Assembly: GCA_018881555.1 (NCBI GenBank)
Contig: JACAXG010000024.1
Span: 7,434,298-7,498,297 of the forward strand
Direction of reading: 5' to 3'
Source: Amblyornis subalaris
Lineage: Eukaryota; Chordata; Aves; Passeriformes; Ptilonorhynchidae
Length of the DNA: 64,000 bases
The notes beneath the pieces were generated by a model. That model worked only from the letters and a program-made list of their open reading frames with translations, was not told the origin of the DNA and ran no database searches. The position numbers and the translations under genes were made by a program. Below are positions 51,325 to 63,059 of this stretch, piece by piece. Each line of letters begins with the position of its first letter. The first letter of the stretch is position 1.

Positions 51325-52575
51325 ACAGAATCAACTGAGTTTGCAAGGGACCTCAGGAAGTCTCAACTCCCACCTCCTGTTTCATGCAGGGACAACTATT
51401 TGGTTAGACCAGGTTGCCCAGGGCTTCATCCAGCTGGGTCTTGAAATCCTTCAAACGTGGGATTCTTCAACCACTCTGGACAACCTGTTCCATTGCTTGC
51501 TTGACTGACCTCATGGTGAAAGATTTTTTCCTTACATCCAGTCTGAACCTCTTGTTTCCCTTTATGTTCATTGACTCTGTATCCTCTNATTTTTCACTGC
51601 TGGGACTCCATCATCCCAGTACCCTCCTTCAGAAACTGGAGGGCCATTATTAAATCCTCCTTTCTCCCCAGGCTTTCTCTTGTCTGGGGTTAACNCAACC
51701 AGCTCCCTCAGCCTCCCCTTCTAGGTCAAAAGCTGTAGCCTCCTGACCATCGTGGTGGCCCTTCGCTGAACACTCCACAGTTTACCAATGCCTCTCTTAT
51801 ACTGAAGGGCCCTAAACTGCCTGGAGCTTTCTAGATGAGGCTTAAAGAACTATATGTAAGAGGAATAATCTCTTCCCTCAGCCTCCTGACTGTGCTCCTG
51901 TCAGTGCAGCCCAGGATGCTGCTGGCCATTGTCACTGCCATGGCACTGGGCTGGCTCCTGCTCAGCTCTCTGCCAACACCCCCAAGGCCGTCCCTGCACA
52001 GCTGCTCCCTGGCCTCCACCACTACAGGAGGATTCTCCCCTCCCAAGCACATGACATTGCATTTATTCCTGCAGAATTNTGTAGGGTTCCTGTTGGCCCA
52101 TCTCTCCATCCTGTCTAGGTCCCTCTGAGCTGCAGCCCTGTCCTCAGGTGTATCAGTTGCTCCCCCCAATTTAGTGTCATCTGCAAACTTCACAAACATG
52201 CCTCCATCACCTCCTCCAGGTCACTGCTGAAAGTGTCAAACAGGACAAGTCCCAGAAAAAAATCCAGTGGTGTTCCCCCTGCCACTGACCTCAGCTAGAG
52301 TACGACCCATTAATCACCACCCTCTAAGCCAGACCAGCCAACCACTAACTATGAATTTATCTGTCCAGCCATCCAAATCATAACATTCTAAATTGAACAC
52401 AAGAATTTGTAGGCCTTGTCCAGAAAGTCTTGCTGAAGTTAAGATAAATTACTTCTAGTACTCTCCCTCATCCACAGCCTCATCCAGCTGTTTTATCCTA
52501 GAAGGCAATCAGTATAACCTTGGTAAATCCATGCTGATTGTTTGCAGTCATCACTTCCTCCCTCCAAATGGTGTA
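51325..52575 (-). mobile_element. CR1 LINE fragment, 5'-truncated
   Basis: CR1 is the dominant bird non-LTR retrotransposon. Reading the minus strand from right to left, recognisable pieces are the LINE ORF2 region around 52545-52500, the reverse-transcriptase catalytic segment MFVKFADDTKLGG (FADD at 52187-52176), and a downstream ILGC..R.REEIIPL motif near 51930-51845. Next come the conserved segments seen on the plus strand as CCAGGTTGCCCAGGGC and CAACCTGTTCCATTGC. The 3' end near 51325 is at the typical ACAGAATCA-type terminus. The 5' part is missing, as in most CR1 copies. Deletions and frame breaks make it inactive, and its divergence from consensus suggests an old insertion. Three ambiguous bases lie inside. 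Confidence 0.92.
51831..52199 (-). pseudogene. Remnant CR1 ORF2 reverse-transcriptase segment
   Basis: A 122-codon open remnant of the CR1 ORF2 protein. Residues 5-8 are the FADD variant of the reverse-transcriptase catalytic box (YADD/FADD in CR1), followed by TKLGG and the RDLDRMERWA helix usual just after it. The endonuclease domain, most of the polymerase and the true C-terminus are absent. One codon contains an ambiguous base. The start is simply where the frame opens; it is not a functional gene. Confidence 0.85.
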
Positions 52576-55500
52576 TTTATGTTTATTATTTACTCAGTGC
52601 CCCATATCCACAAGCTGAGTTTATGCAGAAGGTACCAGCCCAGGCTTTGTCACTGAAACAGCACAGAGGCTGCATCAAGGAATCCTCTCAGCTCCCAAGC
52701 ACAGCGTGGGCAGAGCCTGCTCACCTGCACTGTGCAAAGCTCTAGTGTTCTGCATTTGCCAGGACATTCAGCCCCAGCCACGAAGGAGAGTGTGTGCATG
52801 TATGAACAGATGTGTACTTAAAGATAAAGCAGACAGTTGCTTTTCATCTTCACTTGTCAAAATTCAGTATTCACTCATGAGCCTTTCAGACTGCTGGTCA
52901 ATTCTGCTTAGCTGAGGTATTTTAAAGATACTACTGCACTATGAAATCTAACGGGGAAAAAAAAAAGAAAGACAAATAAAGACATTTCCTACTGCTTTCA
53001 AAGCACTAAATATTAACTGAGTCTAACATGTATATACTAAGGACTACAACACACACTGCGGGTCTGAGGAAAATATTCCATGGCATTATATATGATGTTA
53101 ACCACCAACAGCTGAATGTGGTGGTCCTGCTACAGAATTACAGATGAATAATGAAATCTCTCAAAACTAAAAGGCTTGGCAACCAAACGTATATGCTTTT
53201 AGAATTATTTCTATATAAAATCATGCATTTATTTAATCCAAAGTAATTTCTACAGCCCTTCTCCACAGAGGGATATTGCTGAGATGAAAAATAGCACACT
53301 CAACCTTCTTTTAGCAAGGCTAATACCTGCATGCTCTAGAGACTGCATTCTTGTTTCTGTTGGTAGGTGCTGTATAAATTTGTAATAGGGACCATCTGAT
53401 AAGCATTTTCCAAGACTGCTCCTTCCATGTGAACAGAAATAAATTCTCAGCATCTGGATGTCATGGCATGAAGACGGTAATTGAAACCCTTGCTCAGAAG
53501 TACAGTGAAATAACTAGAGGCAGCACAAACATAATGGAAATCTTCAGCAGAAGCATAAAATTCCACAGGCTCCTACAGCACATCTGACCAGGATAAGAGC
53601 TGCTGCCAGAAGGGACAAACTGGCCACACCATGGGAAACGTAGTATAAAGCTGGAGGAAGCTGACCTTGCTAAACACACAAAGGTTTTCCAAATGTCTGC
53701 CACTANCAGTAGGCTTTGAGTAGCCTTTTTTTCTAATTTAAACTTATAAAATCACTGTTGCATTGATAAACAAATAATTAAAACAGTTCATTCTCCTAAC
53801 TGTATCACTCTTAAATACTATGGAAATTAGAAGGACTACTTTTTCTGACATCACCATGGTATCTGCTCTACTGACTTAAAGGAAAATATATCTGAGAGTG
53901 AATTGTCTTGAAGTCCCATTTTAAATTACAGTCAGAGTAATGCAATTATTTATAAACATGTAAAGGTTACTTAATTTTGATGCTGCAAACCTATAAAAGA
54001 CTGCGATGAATCTAATTCTACCTTATCTTCCTTTTCTCCTATGTATTACCTTATTTTAAAATCCACTGGGTACATTAGCCACATCCTGATCAATGGCTAT
54101 GGTTTGATTTTCAAATTTTGGATTGCCTTTCCACTCAAAAGGAAAAAAGAGTGCACAGTTGATATATAACATAAAGGAGTTTTACGATGTGACTGAAAGA
54201 GTTACTACACAATCTAAATGAGATATAGCAGTATATACTGTTGTATATACTCTGCTTTTCCAGAAGCTTTGTTTTAAACAAAAGTTTTATTAAATTCCAC
54301 TTACATCACTGAGAAGTCAACTTCAGACAAAGTTATACTAAGAAAAACATGTACTGTTTAAAAATATTCTTTTATCAGAAGCCCTCCTCTGCTGTACTGT
54401 AAGTGTATTTACATTACTGTTACAAAAATTTGCTATAGGAAGATCTGGAAACAAACTACATAAGACAGTATTATCTGTCTATCAATGTAAGCAAAATTTT
54501 TAACACTGCAATTTGACAAGAATGCCTTTCCAAAGTTTGATTGTTAACAGACCCCAGGAAAAAGTTTTATTTCATAAATAACATCAAACATTTCAGTTTG
54601 TAAGCTCTGAAAACATGTGTTTACTGTTTGAGAAGCTTCCAAATGGGAAAGGAAAACAGGAAATAAAATAATCTGATTGATAAAGAATGGTGGGATTTAG
54701 GTTGTTTTTTAAAGAATAATTCAAATGAANCAAGAACAACCCCAATTTAATTGAAGTCCTTCTGTTTTCATAAAATAATAGAATTTCAACCACCATGTTT
54801 TGCTAGTTTCCTACATACACCAAAAAAACCCAAAAAACCATTCCAATGTGGAGAATTTTTCTGACATCCTAAATTGCTCAAGTATCTCCATGGATAGCCC
54901 TTCTGATCAAAATTCCACAGAAAGCTGCAGTAACATCTCCCAAACTCTGCTGAGAATAAGGGAGAAGATTTAAACCAGAGTGGAAGAGACCAGCTTACAA
55001 AGAACCTATTCCACTAAAGTTTGGTGTGCGTCACAAAGCGCTTTCCTTGTCCAAAGCACGGGGTACGGCCAAGGGCTTACTGCAGACCACACTTCTGAAG
55101 TCAAACTTCTCTTAAAAATACCCTCTGATTGGCACACCTCCTATTTGCAGAACTGGCTACGAGTAACTGGAATTTTGACTCTTTTCTAAAGCCAAAAGCG
55201 ATCTGCTCAGAAGGCGTATGTGGTCAAAACAGGCAAATAAAAGGCACACTGCAAACCTCATTCCAGCAGCAGTAGAAGAGCAGCCATGCAGCAGAGCAGT
55301 GTGCAGGAAAAACAGCAGGAAGACTGGAAGCAAATACAACAGGTGGCATCAAACCTGTACCCACATAGTGCAAGGTTAAGAAATAGGGTGTCCATATCTC
55401 AGGACCACAACTGCTCTTGCTGATGTGCAGATCTTTGTTCCTACTTACTGGCACACAGCAGAATTCTTCATTAAAACAGAGCTGCTCTCCTGACAACTGA

Positions 55501-58500
55501 AGCGATGCCCCACCGCTGTGAGATGCTGGCAGCTCCATCTCAGGGACTGCAAATGCTTCTGACCACATTCACAAAAGGGTCTCTGGGTGGGAAACACACT
55601 TACATGAGTTTTCAGCTTTCACCCATGGCTTGTACACAATCTCTTCCANACACAGGAAAAGCCAAGACACTGTTTTACTCCTGGGACACTGCAGCAGCCC
55701 CTGATTGTCCTGGCAAGGCCACATCTTTTCAGAGAACTGTGAGACAATTGAACGGATTTTGGTTTCAGCTTGGCAGTGATTTTGTATTGAGAACTGGCTT
55801 CAGGCTCACACAAGAGATTAATGAGGTGGACAAATCACGATTTCTATATAGCTGTAAGACACCACTTTTAACCATGAGATTCTCAGTACCTAAAAGTAAG
55901 CTTCCCAGNGACTCCCAGTTAAAAGGTCTGTCCTCCTTAGTCATTCACACTAAAAAGAGAACCATCCAGGCCATGTTCACTTCAACTGAGCATGGGCAGT
56001 GTTCTCACAATCACAGATGTTNTTCACAAGCAGTAATTTGCTCTGTGTCTTTATTGATTACCAGTGCGGCTTAAAAATCTTATTCTAACACCTCACAGCC
56101 AGTCTCTACTCTTCCAACTACAACTGCTGAAGTTAACTCTGATGGTTTATTTCTAATATAACAATGACTGTCATACTTTCCCCTCAAGTGCTAACAGAGG
56201 CTTCAGTACAGAAGATGTGGATGGATTAAAATGACATGCAGGATTAAACAGTTTACAAACACAAGGTAAATTGATTTGAAAATCCTGGTAACTGCTGGTG
56301 TATACCCAGAAACACTTGTTAGAGCAAATGTTGATTGCAGGTCTAGTGACAGTTCCTTTTGCTCTTGGGGAGCCATCATGTAATACTGCAATTTCATCCT
56401 AAACTGCCTGACAACTTCTAGCCATGAGGTTCCAATGGGTATAAACCAGTTATTAAAAAATCCTCTCCCCTTTTGAGACAGCTCAAACAGTGGCTTCACC
56501 TAGTGCCTCTCACCTGGCAGTGGCTACCACAAAGGATTGATTGGATATTTTTGAAAGCTGGAACTGTAACATTTTCAACTTGCAAGAAAAAGTGTATAAG
56601 TATAGAGAGATCAACTGACTTCTCACTGATCCGAATTTAAGCCCGCTCTTAGGGCAAATGTGTACCAGGCAGTGACATAAAGCATCAGCCTGAATCAAAC
56701 TGCAGAACTCTCTAATACACACATTTACACCTGAGCCCTTGAAAGCACAGGAAAGTTTGAAATCTCATAGCTCTCAGTTTAACTTACAATTTCCTTGCTG
56801 GTTTCCCACACGCCATATATGCTGCACAAGCAGGTACCTAAACACGTGTGTTCCCTTGCGAGCCATTCCGTATTCAAACCTTGTCAGGCAGAATATAAGG
56901 AACTCCGCCTCAGTTCCAGTGTGCATTTTGAATGCTATCCCATATTGGAAGCAATTTCCTGTCTCAGAAATTCATTCTAATTTTCTCTAGGTGTTACAGA
57001 ATCATATATACCTACACAAATGTGAGAACCGACTTTTTTCTTTCACCCTTTATTATCATACATCTAGTACAATGTTTTCCTCACATCTCTATGAATAACT
57101 TAAATCAATTCCACAAAGAATACTCACAATGTAAAGTTTCTTTCTGGTATTAATTAGAGGCCCAACTCTAGGANCAGAATTTCAAAAACCTATGCCTACA
57201 TATTAATATCAATGGCCCCAGAAGCACCTTTTTTTCTGCTGATTTAGTTATTTATATTTCTGGATCTTCCATTCGTCCCGTAATCCCCACCGCTGCAGCT
57301 CAGGAGAGCACCTTAGCTCTCGTCTCATGGATAAAGCAGGAATCCTGGAGGTAGTCAATTCATGCAGTGATGTTCACCACACACAAGGAGTTCAGCGTGA
57401 AGCACAGCAGTCTCGCTGACTATCACTGGTAGACACGACCTGTGGTGCCACACATCTTTATGTCAGCACTCAACCCTGTGCGCACACAGTGGGAGAGCAG
57501 GTTCTGTTCTCTCTGAGCTTTAACTGGGCTCCATCATCCCTCCCGTACAGCAGCTTTAGCACAGAGGATACAGGCTACAGGCAAGGCTGCCCAAGACATC
57601 CTGCTGTTCAGAAAGAGATGTGCGATTCTTGGAGAAGAGCAGAAAGAGAACACTGTGAGAATACATGAGATTGCTGCTCAGTGAATAAGAAACTCTCCAA
57701 AAGGAAACTCTTCTTGCAGTTCTTGTCCTCGTTCCTTACCTAAAATCCTCTCTACATACACAGGCACTTACTTCTAACACTCAAAGACTTACTGGAGAAA
57801 AGGAAATAGGAAACAGTTTGTGGATTGCAGAATGCACGGGATGAGNCCTAGGAGTCTTTGACAAACATGAACCGTAAGATTACCTTTTCATTTCCTGCAC
57901 TGAACAGAGTAAAAGAACCANAGAATAAATGAAAGACCTTTTGTTTTTAAAAACATAGCCCACTTGATGAGGTATTGCAAGATCACAACTAATTTTTCTC
58001 TTGTCTTTAAATGTGGTATTTAACTGAGTAATTATTCGAGTCACATAGACCACGTGCAGACAAGAAACTGGANAGACTTTTGTGTTGGTTAAATTATAAA
58101 TAACTCCATACAAACTGCTTTACTAGAGCAAGAGAAGTACAGACTGCACTTCTGAGGGGAGGAAAAAAAAAAAAGTCAAACTCTTGCTTCCTGTTATGTT
58201 TCATGTTATCTTTCAAAAGTTCAGCAGCTAAGAGCTACCATGAAACAAGCCAGAGTATTTAATGAGACAGCAACTGGCAAATAACACATTTCATGGGACA
58301 AGTTGTACTTCTTCTTCAAGCTAGTCAATAAATTGTATTTAGTGCATGAAAAGTGCTGCCTATAGCTCTTTAAATAAATATTAAAGGACAGCTAAAAAGG
58401 AGTGTATTAATTTGGGATAAACCTTTACTGCTTATGCCTCAGAAATTACGTTAAAAACTAAACTAATTGAAGTCAAAGAGGCAAAGAGAGTCTGTTCACT

Positions 58501-59632
58501 TCAGCTGAAAGGTGAGGAAAATTTGATGAACTGGTATCTATATGGAGAATATCCTACTCTGGTTTCTGTAACTGCAACTGCAGGTTGATTTCAAAAAGAG
58601 TAAAGCCAATAAAAAACCTGTTCCTATAATTNAAAAACTTCTAATTTAGTATCCAAGAGATTTTTCATTTAAATATCCAAAAAGATTGTTCTGCATGTAT
58701 TTATGCATCAAAATCTCTCTTCTGGTAATGGTGTCATTGAACAACATCCTTAGCTTCATTCTTCCTCCTGTACATCTCAGCACCCACATCTACTGCCCCA
58801 ATTTCTGTCAATCTTTAGACTACTGGCTCACCAGCTGTAGCACTGCATGCTTCCCCTGCAGTCTTCCTTCAGTTCCATATTCTGGATACAGTCCATCACT
58901 TAATGCTTGTCCACTGTATCACCCAAATGCTCATGGCATGGCTCTTCATGGCAAAGAACGACTCTGTGCCGAATTCACCCACATCAATGTTCTTCTCTTC
59001 CAGTGATTCCACCGAACTGCTGTATTTGATACCTTCTTCCTTCTCTCTGCATATAATGGAGCTCAGTAATCTGATTTCTTCTCTAGGCTTTTCCATGTAT
59101 TTCCAGGTTTACATTTATGGTTTACCAGCTAAAATGCATGCCTGCATTTGATCAAGCTGCTCTTTAGGAAATCANGGCACTGTGTCTCAGCTCCTGCACT
59201 GCAATCCCTGTGCACGCGGCAGCAAATGAGTTTCTTTCCTTTCCCTCCCACAACCCAGATTTCAGTCCTTTCTGTGCAATCTTCTGGCCCGAAGTACATT
59301 TAGTGTTGGATTCAAGCCACTGAATAAATTCACCAAAGGGTAAAGATCATCTTTAATCAAAGTCTTAATTCTTAAAACTATATTGAATTTTTTGCTTGTC
59401 CTTTATTATTATATCCACGTAAAATGGAAAACAAAACCATGTCTCTTTTTTTCCTACCAGTGTTCCTGTTCAATTTGTAAGGCATTTTCTTATTGGCATT
59501 CCTACTTCAGCTCTAATGAACCCTTTGCTACTGCATCTCTACAGGACCATTAAGATTTATCTAGAAAGAAAGAAACTTTTAAAAATAGATAAAAGCAAAT
59601 ATTGTTTAGTGTCTGCACAGACTGATAAGCAG
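52576..59632. other. Non-coding DNA
   Basis: No exon, RNA gene or large repeat is recognised. A hairpin at 54230-54251 is annotated separately. The longest frame (55505-56074, 189 codons) begins at ATG but has three ambiguous codons and no domain. Open frames near 58686-59150 overlap in different phases and match nothing known. Confidence 0.5.
54230..54251. repeat. Short perfect hairpin, 9-bp arms
   Basis: AGTATATAC (54230-54238) and GTATATACT (54243-54251) are perfect reverse complements around a 4-base loop. The AT content makes it weak, and no longer stem surrounds it. Confidence 0.85.
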
Positions 59633-59658
59633 TCTTTTTTAACCATCTTTTTTAACCA
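59633..59658 (+). repeat. 13-bp perfect tandem duplication
   Basis: TCTTTTTTAACCA occurs twice, directly joined. Confidence 0.92.
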
Positions 59659-62600
59659 AATCAACAGTATTGTCTCTAAGGGAAAAGAGGCTAGAAGTCG
59701 TCCACAAAAGAAATCTGTAGGTTAATTCTGTTAGTCTTTTAAGCCATCCAAAGTCCTGGGCATAAGGTACACAGTTAGTGCTGGAAGCAAGAGAGGAAAA
59801 TGCCGTCCCGGAAGACTAAACCAGAACAGTTGTGTAGCTCTCTGAGCACAGTGAAGATCCTCAAGGAAGAACTACACGTNCAGATGACAGGAGAGATTTT
59901 AGGAGCACGCACAGAGCTGACACTTTGCTCAGATGTTTCCCCAGGGAAGTGTTCCACAGGAGTCCTGAAGTCTCCACTTCTGTGCAACATCACTTGCAAT
60001 GATTAAAGAATTGCAAATCCCAAATAGCCTCTCATCCACACAACAGCTTATGCACTTACAGTTTTGGAGATGAGAAATGCTGCACAGGCAAGTACCTTGT
60101 AATGCAAAAGAAAGAGCTTAGAGGAGCATCTTTTCCACAAGCCTCTCAGGTTTTATTCAGTTTTCANCCTTCTGTGGTTTTATGGTTTGAGGCTGGCTTT
60201 TTATCATTTTTATGTACTTTTATTCTTTTGTTTTTCTAAATGCTGATCCTCCTAAATGCTCTTGCTCTTCCAGCTGAGCACTGAAAAAATTTGCCAAAAC
60301 AAGAATGAACCTGTCTCTGGACAAATTATTCTTGCAACTTTAGAGGCTGTATTCAGAAACTTTTCCCTTTAGCTGAGTGAGTGATTCTGCCCCTGGGAAG
60401 GTGTGGTCATCAGCATTCAACACATCCCTGAGTGATCTCATCTTTCTACAACCTCAGGGTATCACTTGTTTCTCCACTTTTGCAGCACTCTCCTCTGTCT
60501 GAATTGGCACTGCAGGCATTACTGGTGTTAGCCAGGGGTTTAAACCTTCACAAATCTTGTACCTGTACACAGAAAGAATGGTCCATACAACCTCTGTATG
60601 AAAGCAGTCACAGAGGTGGTCAACTTCTATTCATTCTCATGCATATACAGCAGAGCTCAAGCAGAAGAATTGATGCAGTCTGTGCCTGGTTTGATTGGTT
60701 TGGAAAATACAGACAGGCAGNTTTATCTTAGCTGAAGAACTATTTACCACGGACTCCTCTTTACAGATTCATTTCACCCAAACATCTGCACTGACTATTG
60801 AAAATCACCAACAAATGTCCAGCTAAGATCAAAGGAAGCATTTTAGATGGGGTCTAAAGTAACAAACGCTTGTCTTCAGAAGTCAGTGCAGGTGAGACAT
60901 GCTCACACAGCCATGACAGCTGCACGAGGATTTATGTTCTTTCTTAGCACTGCTTGTGTTGTACAAAGTTGTGTTTGTATGCTATCTCCGGACTCACAGT
61001 TTATGCTGCTCACTTCTAAAGTGAAAAGTGGCACTTGCTTTGGCATTAGACAGTTCATGTCACAGGAACCATTCATGTCCAACTGCCAGGAAGAGCAGAA
61101 AGGCAGACATGAGATGCTGATCNGCTGCAGTAGCAGTAGCCTTGCTTTGTGAGCTTTGCTTATCCACGTAGTATCAAACTACAGAAACATCAAGGAGTTC
61201 CACACACAACAAGGTGTGCCATCACTGTACCTATCTGATAAGCACCACTGCTATGGTTAAAGANATGGGAAAATGCCCATCAACATACTGAAAACCACAG
61301 TGATGGACGCTGATAGATGTAGAATCCCTCCACACAATTACTGGCCCAATCACAATATGCCCACCAAGTGCTAAGGGGTTCACAAAGAGAAAGATGCTAT
61401 ATATGCAAATACTAAATAATTAATGCCTTTGCATTCAAAATATCAGTGTGGGTTTGCTTCTTAAATTACCTAATTAATAGCAAATGGTCCCAGGTTCTTG
61501 CATTTTTCTCAACTAAGAACTGGGGCCATGCTCACATGAATTTTAAGTTCACTCATGTTTCTAACAGAGCTTTAACAACAGCATATATTCTATTTGGAGT
61601 TAGGAGTTTGAAACCAGTTCCCAAAGCACTGTAAGCAGCTGAATTTCACACATCTATCTGGGGAATGCATGTATTTCTACGAGATTTGTCTGATTTGTAG
61701 TTATACTGCTGAACTTTATTGAACCTCTGATGTCCTTTATCAGATTTAACCAATTTCAACATGTTTAACATTGAGGGGATTCCCTGAATCCATCCTGTAG
61801 AAAACTCTTTCCAGGATTGTTTTTATTATTTCCAGGGTAGTATATACAAAAGAGGAAGGGGATAATAAAGACAGGGACATCTATAAAACACCTGTTATTA
61901 TTTGTTATGCTGCCATTTGTATTAGTACCTTTTAAATCCAGTTGCAGTCCTGGAAAACACAAACTGAAGCTTTATTGTTGCAAAGTTGTGAAGGCAGTGG
62001 TACAGAAACTACTGCCTTGACAAAAACACTCATTTCTTCCAAGGTTTCAACAAATACAGAGTAGGATTTACTTTCATAAAGTGACCCAGACTAAATGCAA
62101 ACTAAAGGAAAACATACATGAAAACTTAGAAGCCTTCTACAAAGAACAAATTTCTTAACTTTAGGAGAGACAAACACTACCAGCACACAGGTGGCCTGGA
62201 AATACAGACTTAATTAACACTTCTGCAAACTTCGGTTCCCCAAAGGCCCAAGACGAAAAGCATGCCTACAGAGTCAGCTTGACCCAAAAGAAACCTGCAT
62301 GAATGTAGTGCAAAAGCAAAGTAAGGTTCAATGACTAATCCTGGTCCTTAGCCAGACACTTATAAAGACAACAAAAATTCTCATCGCATTTAGGAAAGCA
62401 ACAGTCCTGCAAGATGAAAATAAGCAACACTCATTTTCTCCCCTATACATTTTATAATACTTTAAAAATGTCAGGGAACAGCCAGATCCCTTGGTTTTGT
62501 CAGACAACACATCTGCTGTGGAGTCCTCATTAGGAAGAGGTGGTACTGCTGCTTGCTGATGGGACCATCCCTACCAGGACACTTGCCAGGCATGCATAAA

Positions 62601-63059
62601 AGATGCAGAGTTTTCTAAACTTCTAAAACCTTTCTTTTGTTACTAAAAAGATAAGTAGGACTATATGCAAGTACTGGACCAGTACTGATTTTTTTCTTAA
62701 ATGTAAGTTTTGCAATTAGCAACTAGACAGCAATTAGCCTGGCATGAGTTACCAGCGGTGGGAGGAACAGCCCCTTCCCGACACCACCTTCCGCTGGCTT
62801 TAGAATTCACTGAAAAGTAGACTCAGGTCTGTGCCAACAGGGGCAGCTGGCTGAGGAAAGCAAGGGTGCCCTTCAGATCTCAGCTGGAAACAGCGAGCAG
62901 AAAAGCTCCAGTGAGGTCCTACATACAAGACAGATGGTCTTAAAGCCCACAAGCTTGAACTTTGGCAGGACAAATATTCTCAAGCATGGTTTAGGAGAGA
63001 GATTGCATGGACTCAAATTGTGCTAGAGAACACAGTTAAAATTTAAAAACGTGGAGTGG
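59659..63059. other. Non-coding DNA
   Basis: No gene or large repeat is recognised. An octamer-type ATGCAAAT (61403-61410) followed by an AATTAATG segment and TTTGCATT lies at 61400-61437 in AT-rich high-complexity sequence that could be a regulatory element. Confidence 0.5.

Noticed and set aside
55505..56074. 189-codon plus-strand frame with an ATG start
   Set aside because: It has three ambiguous codons and no domain or family resemblance. Overlapping minus-strand frames are similarly open.
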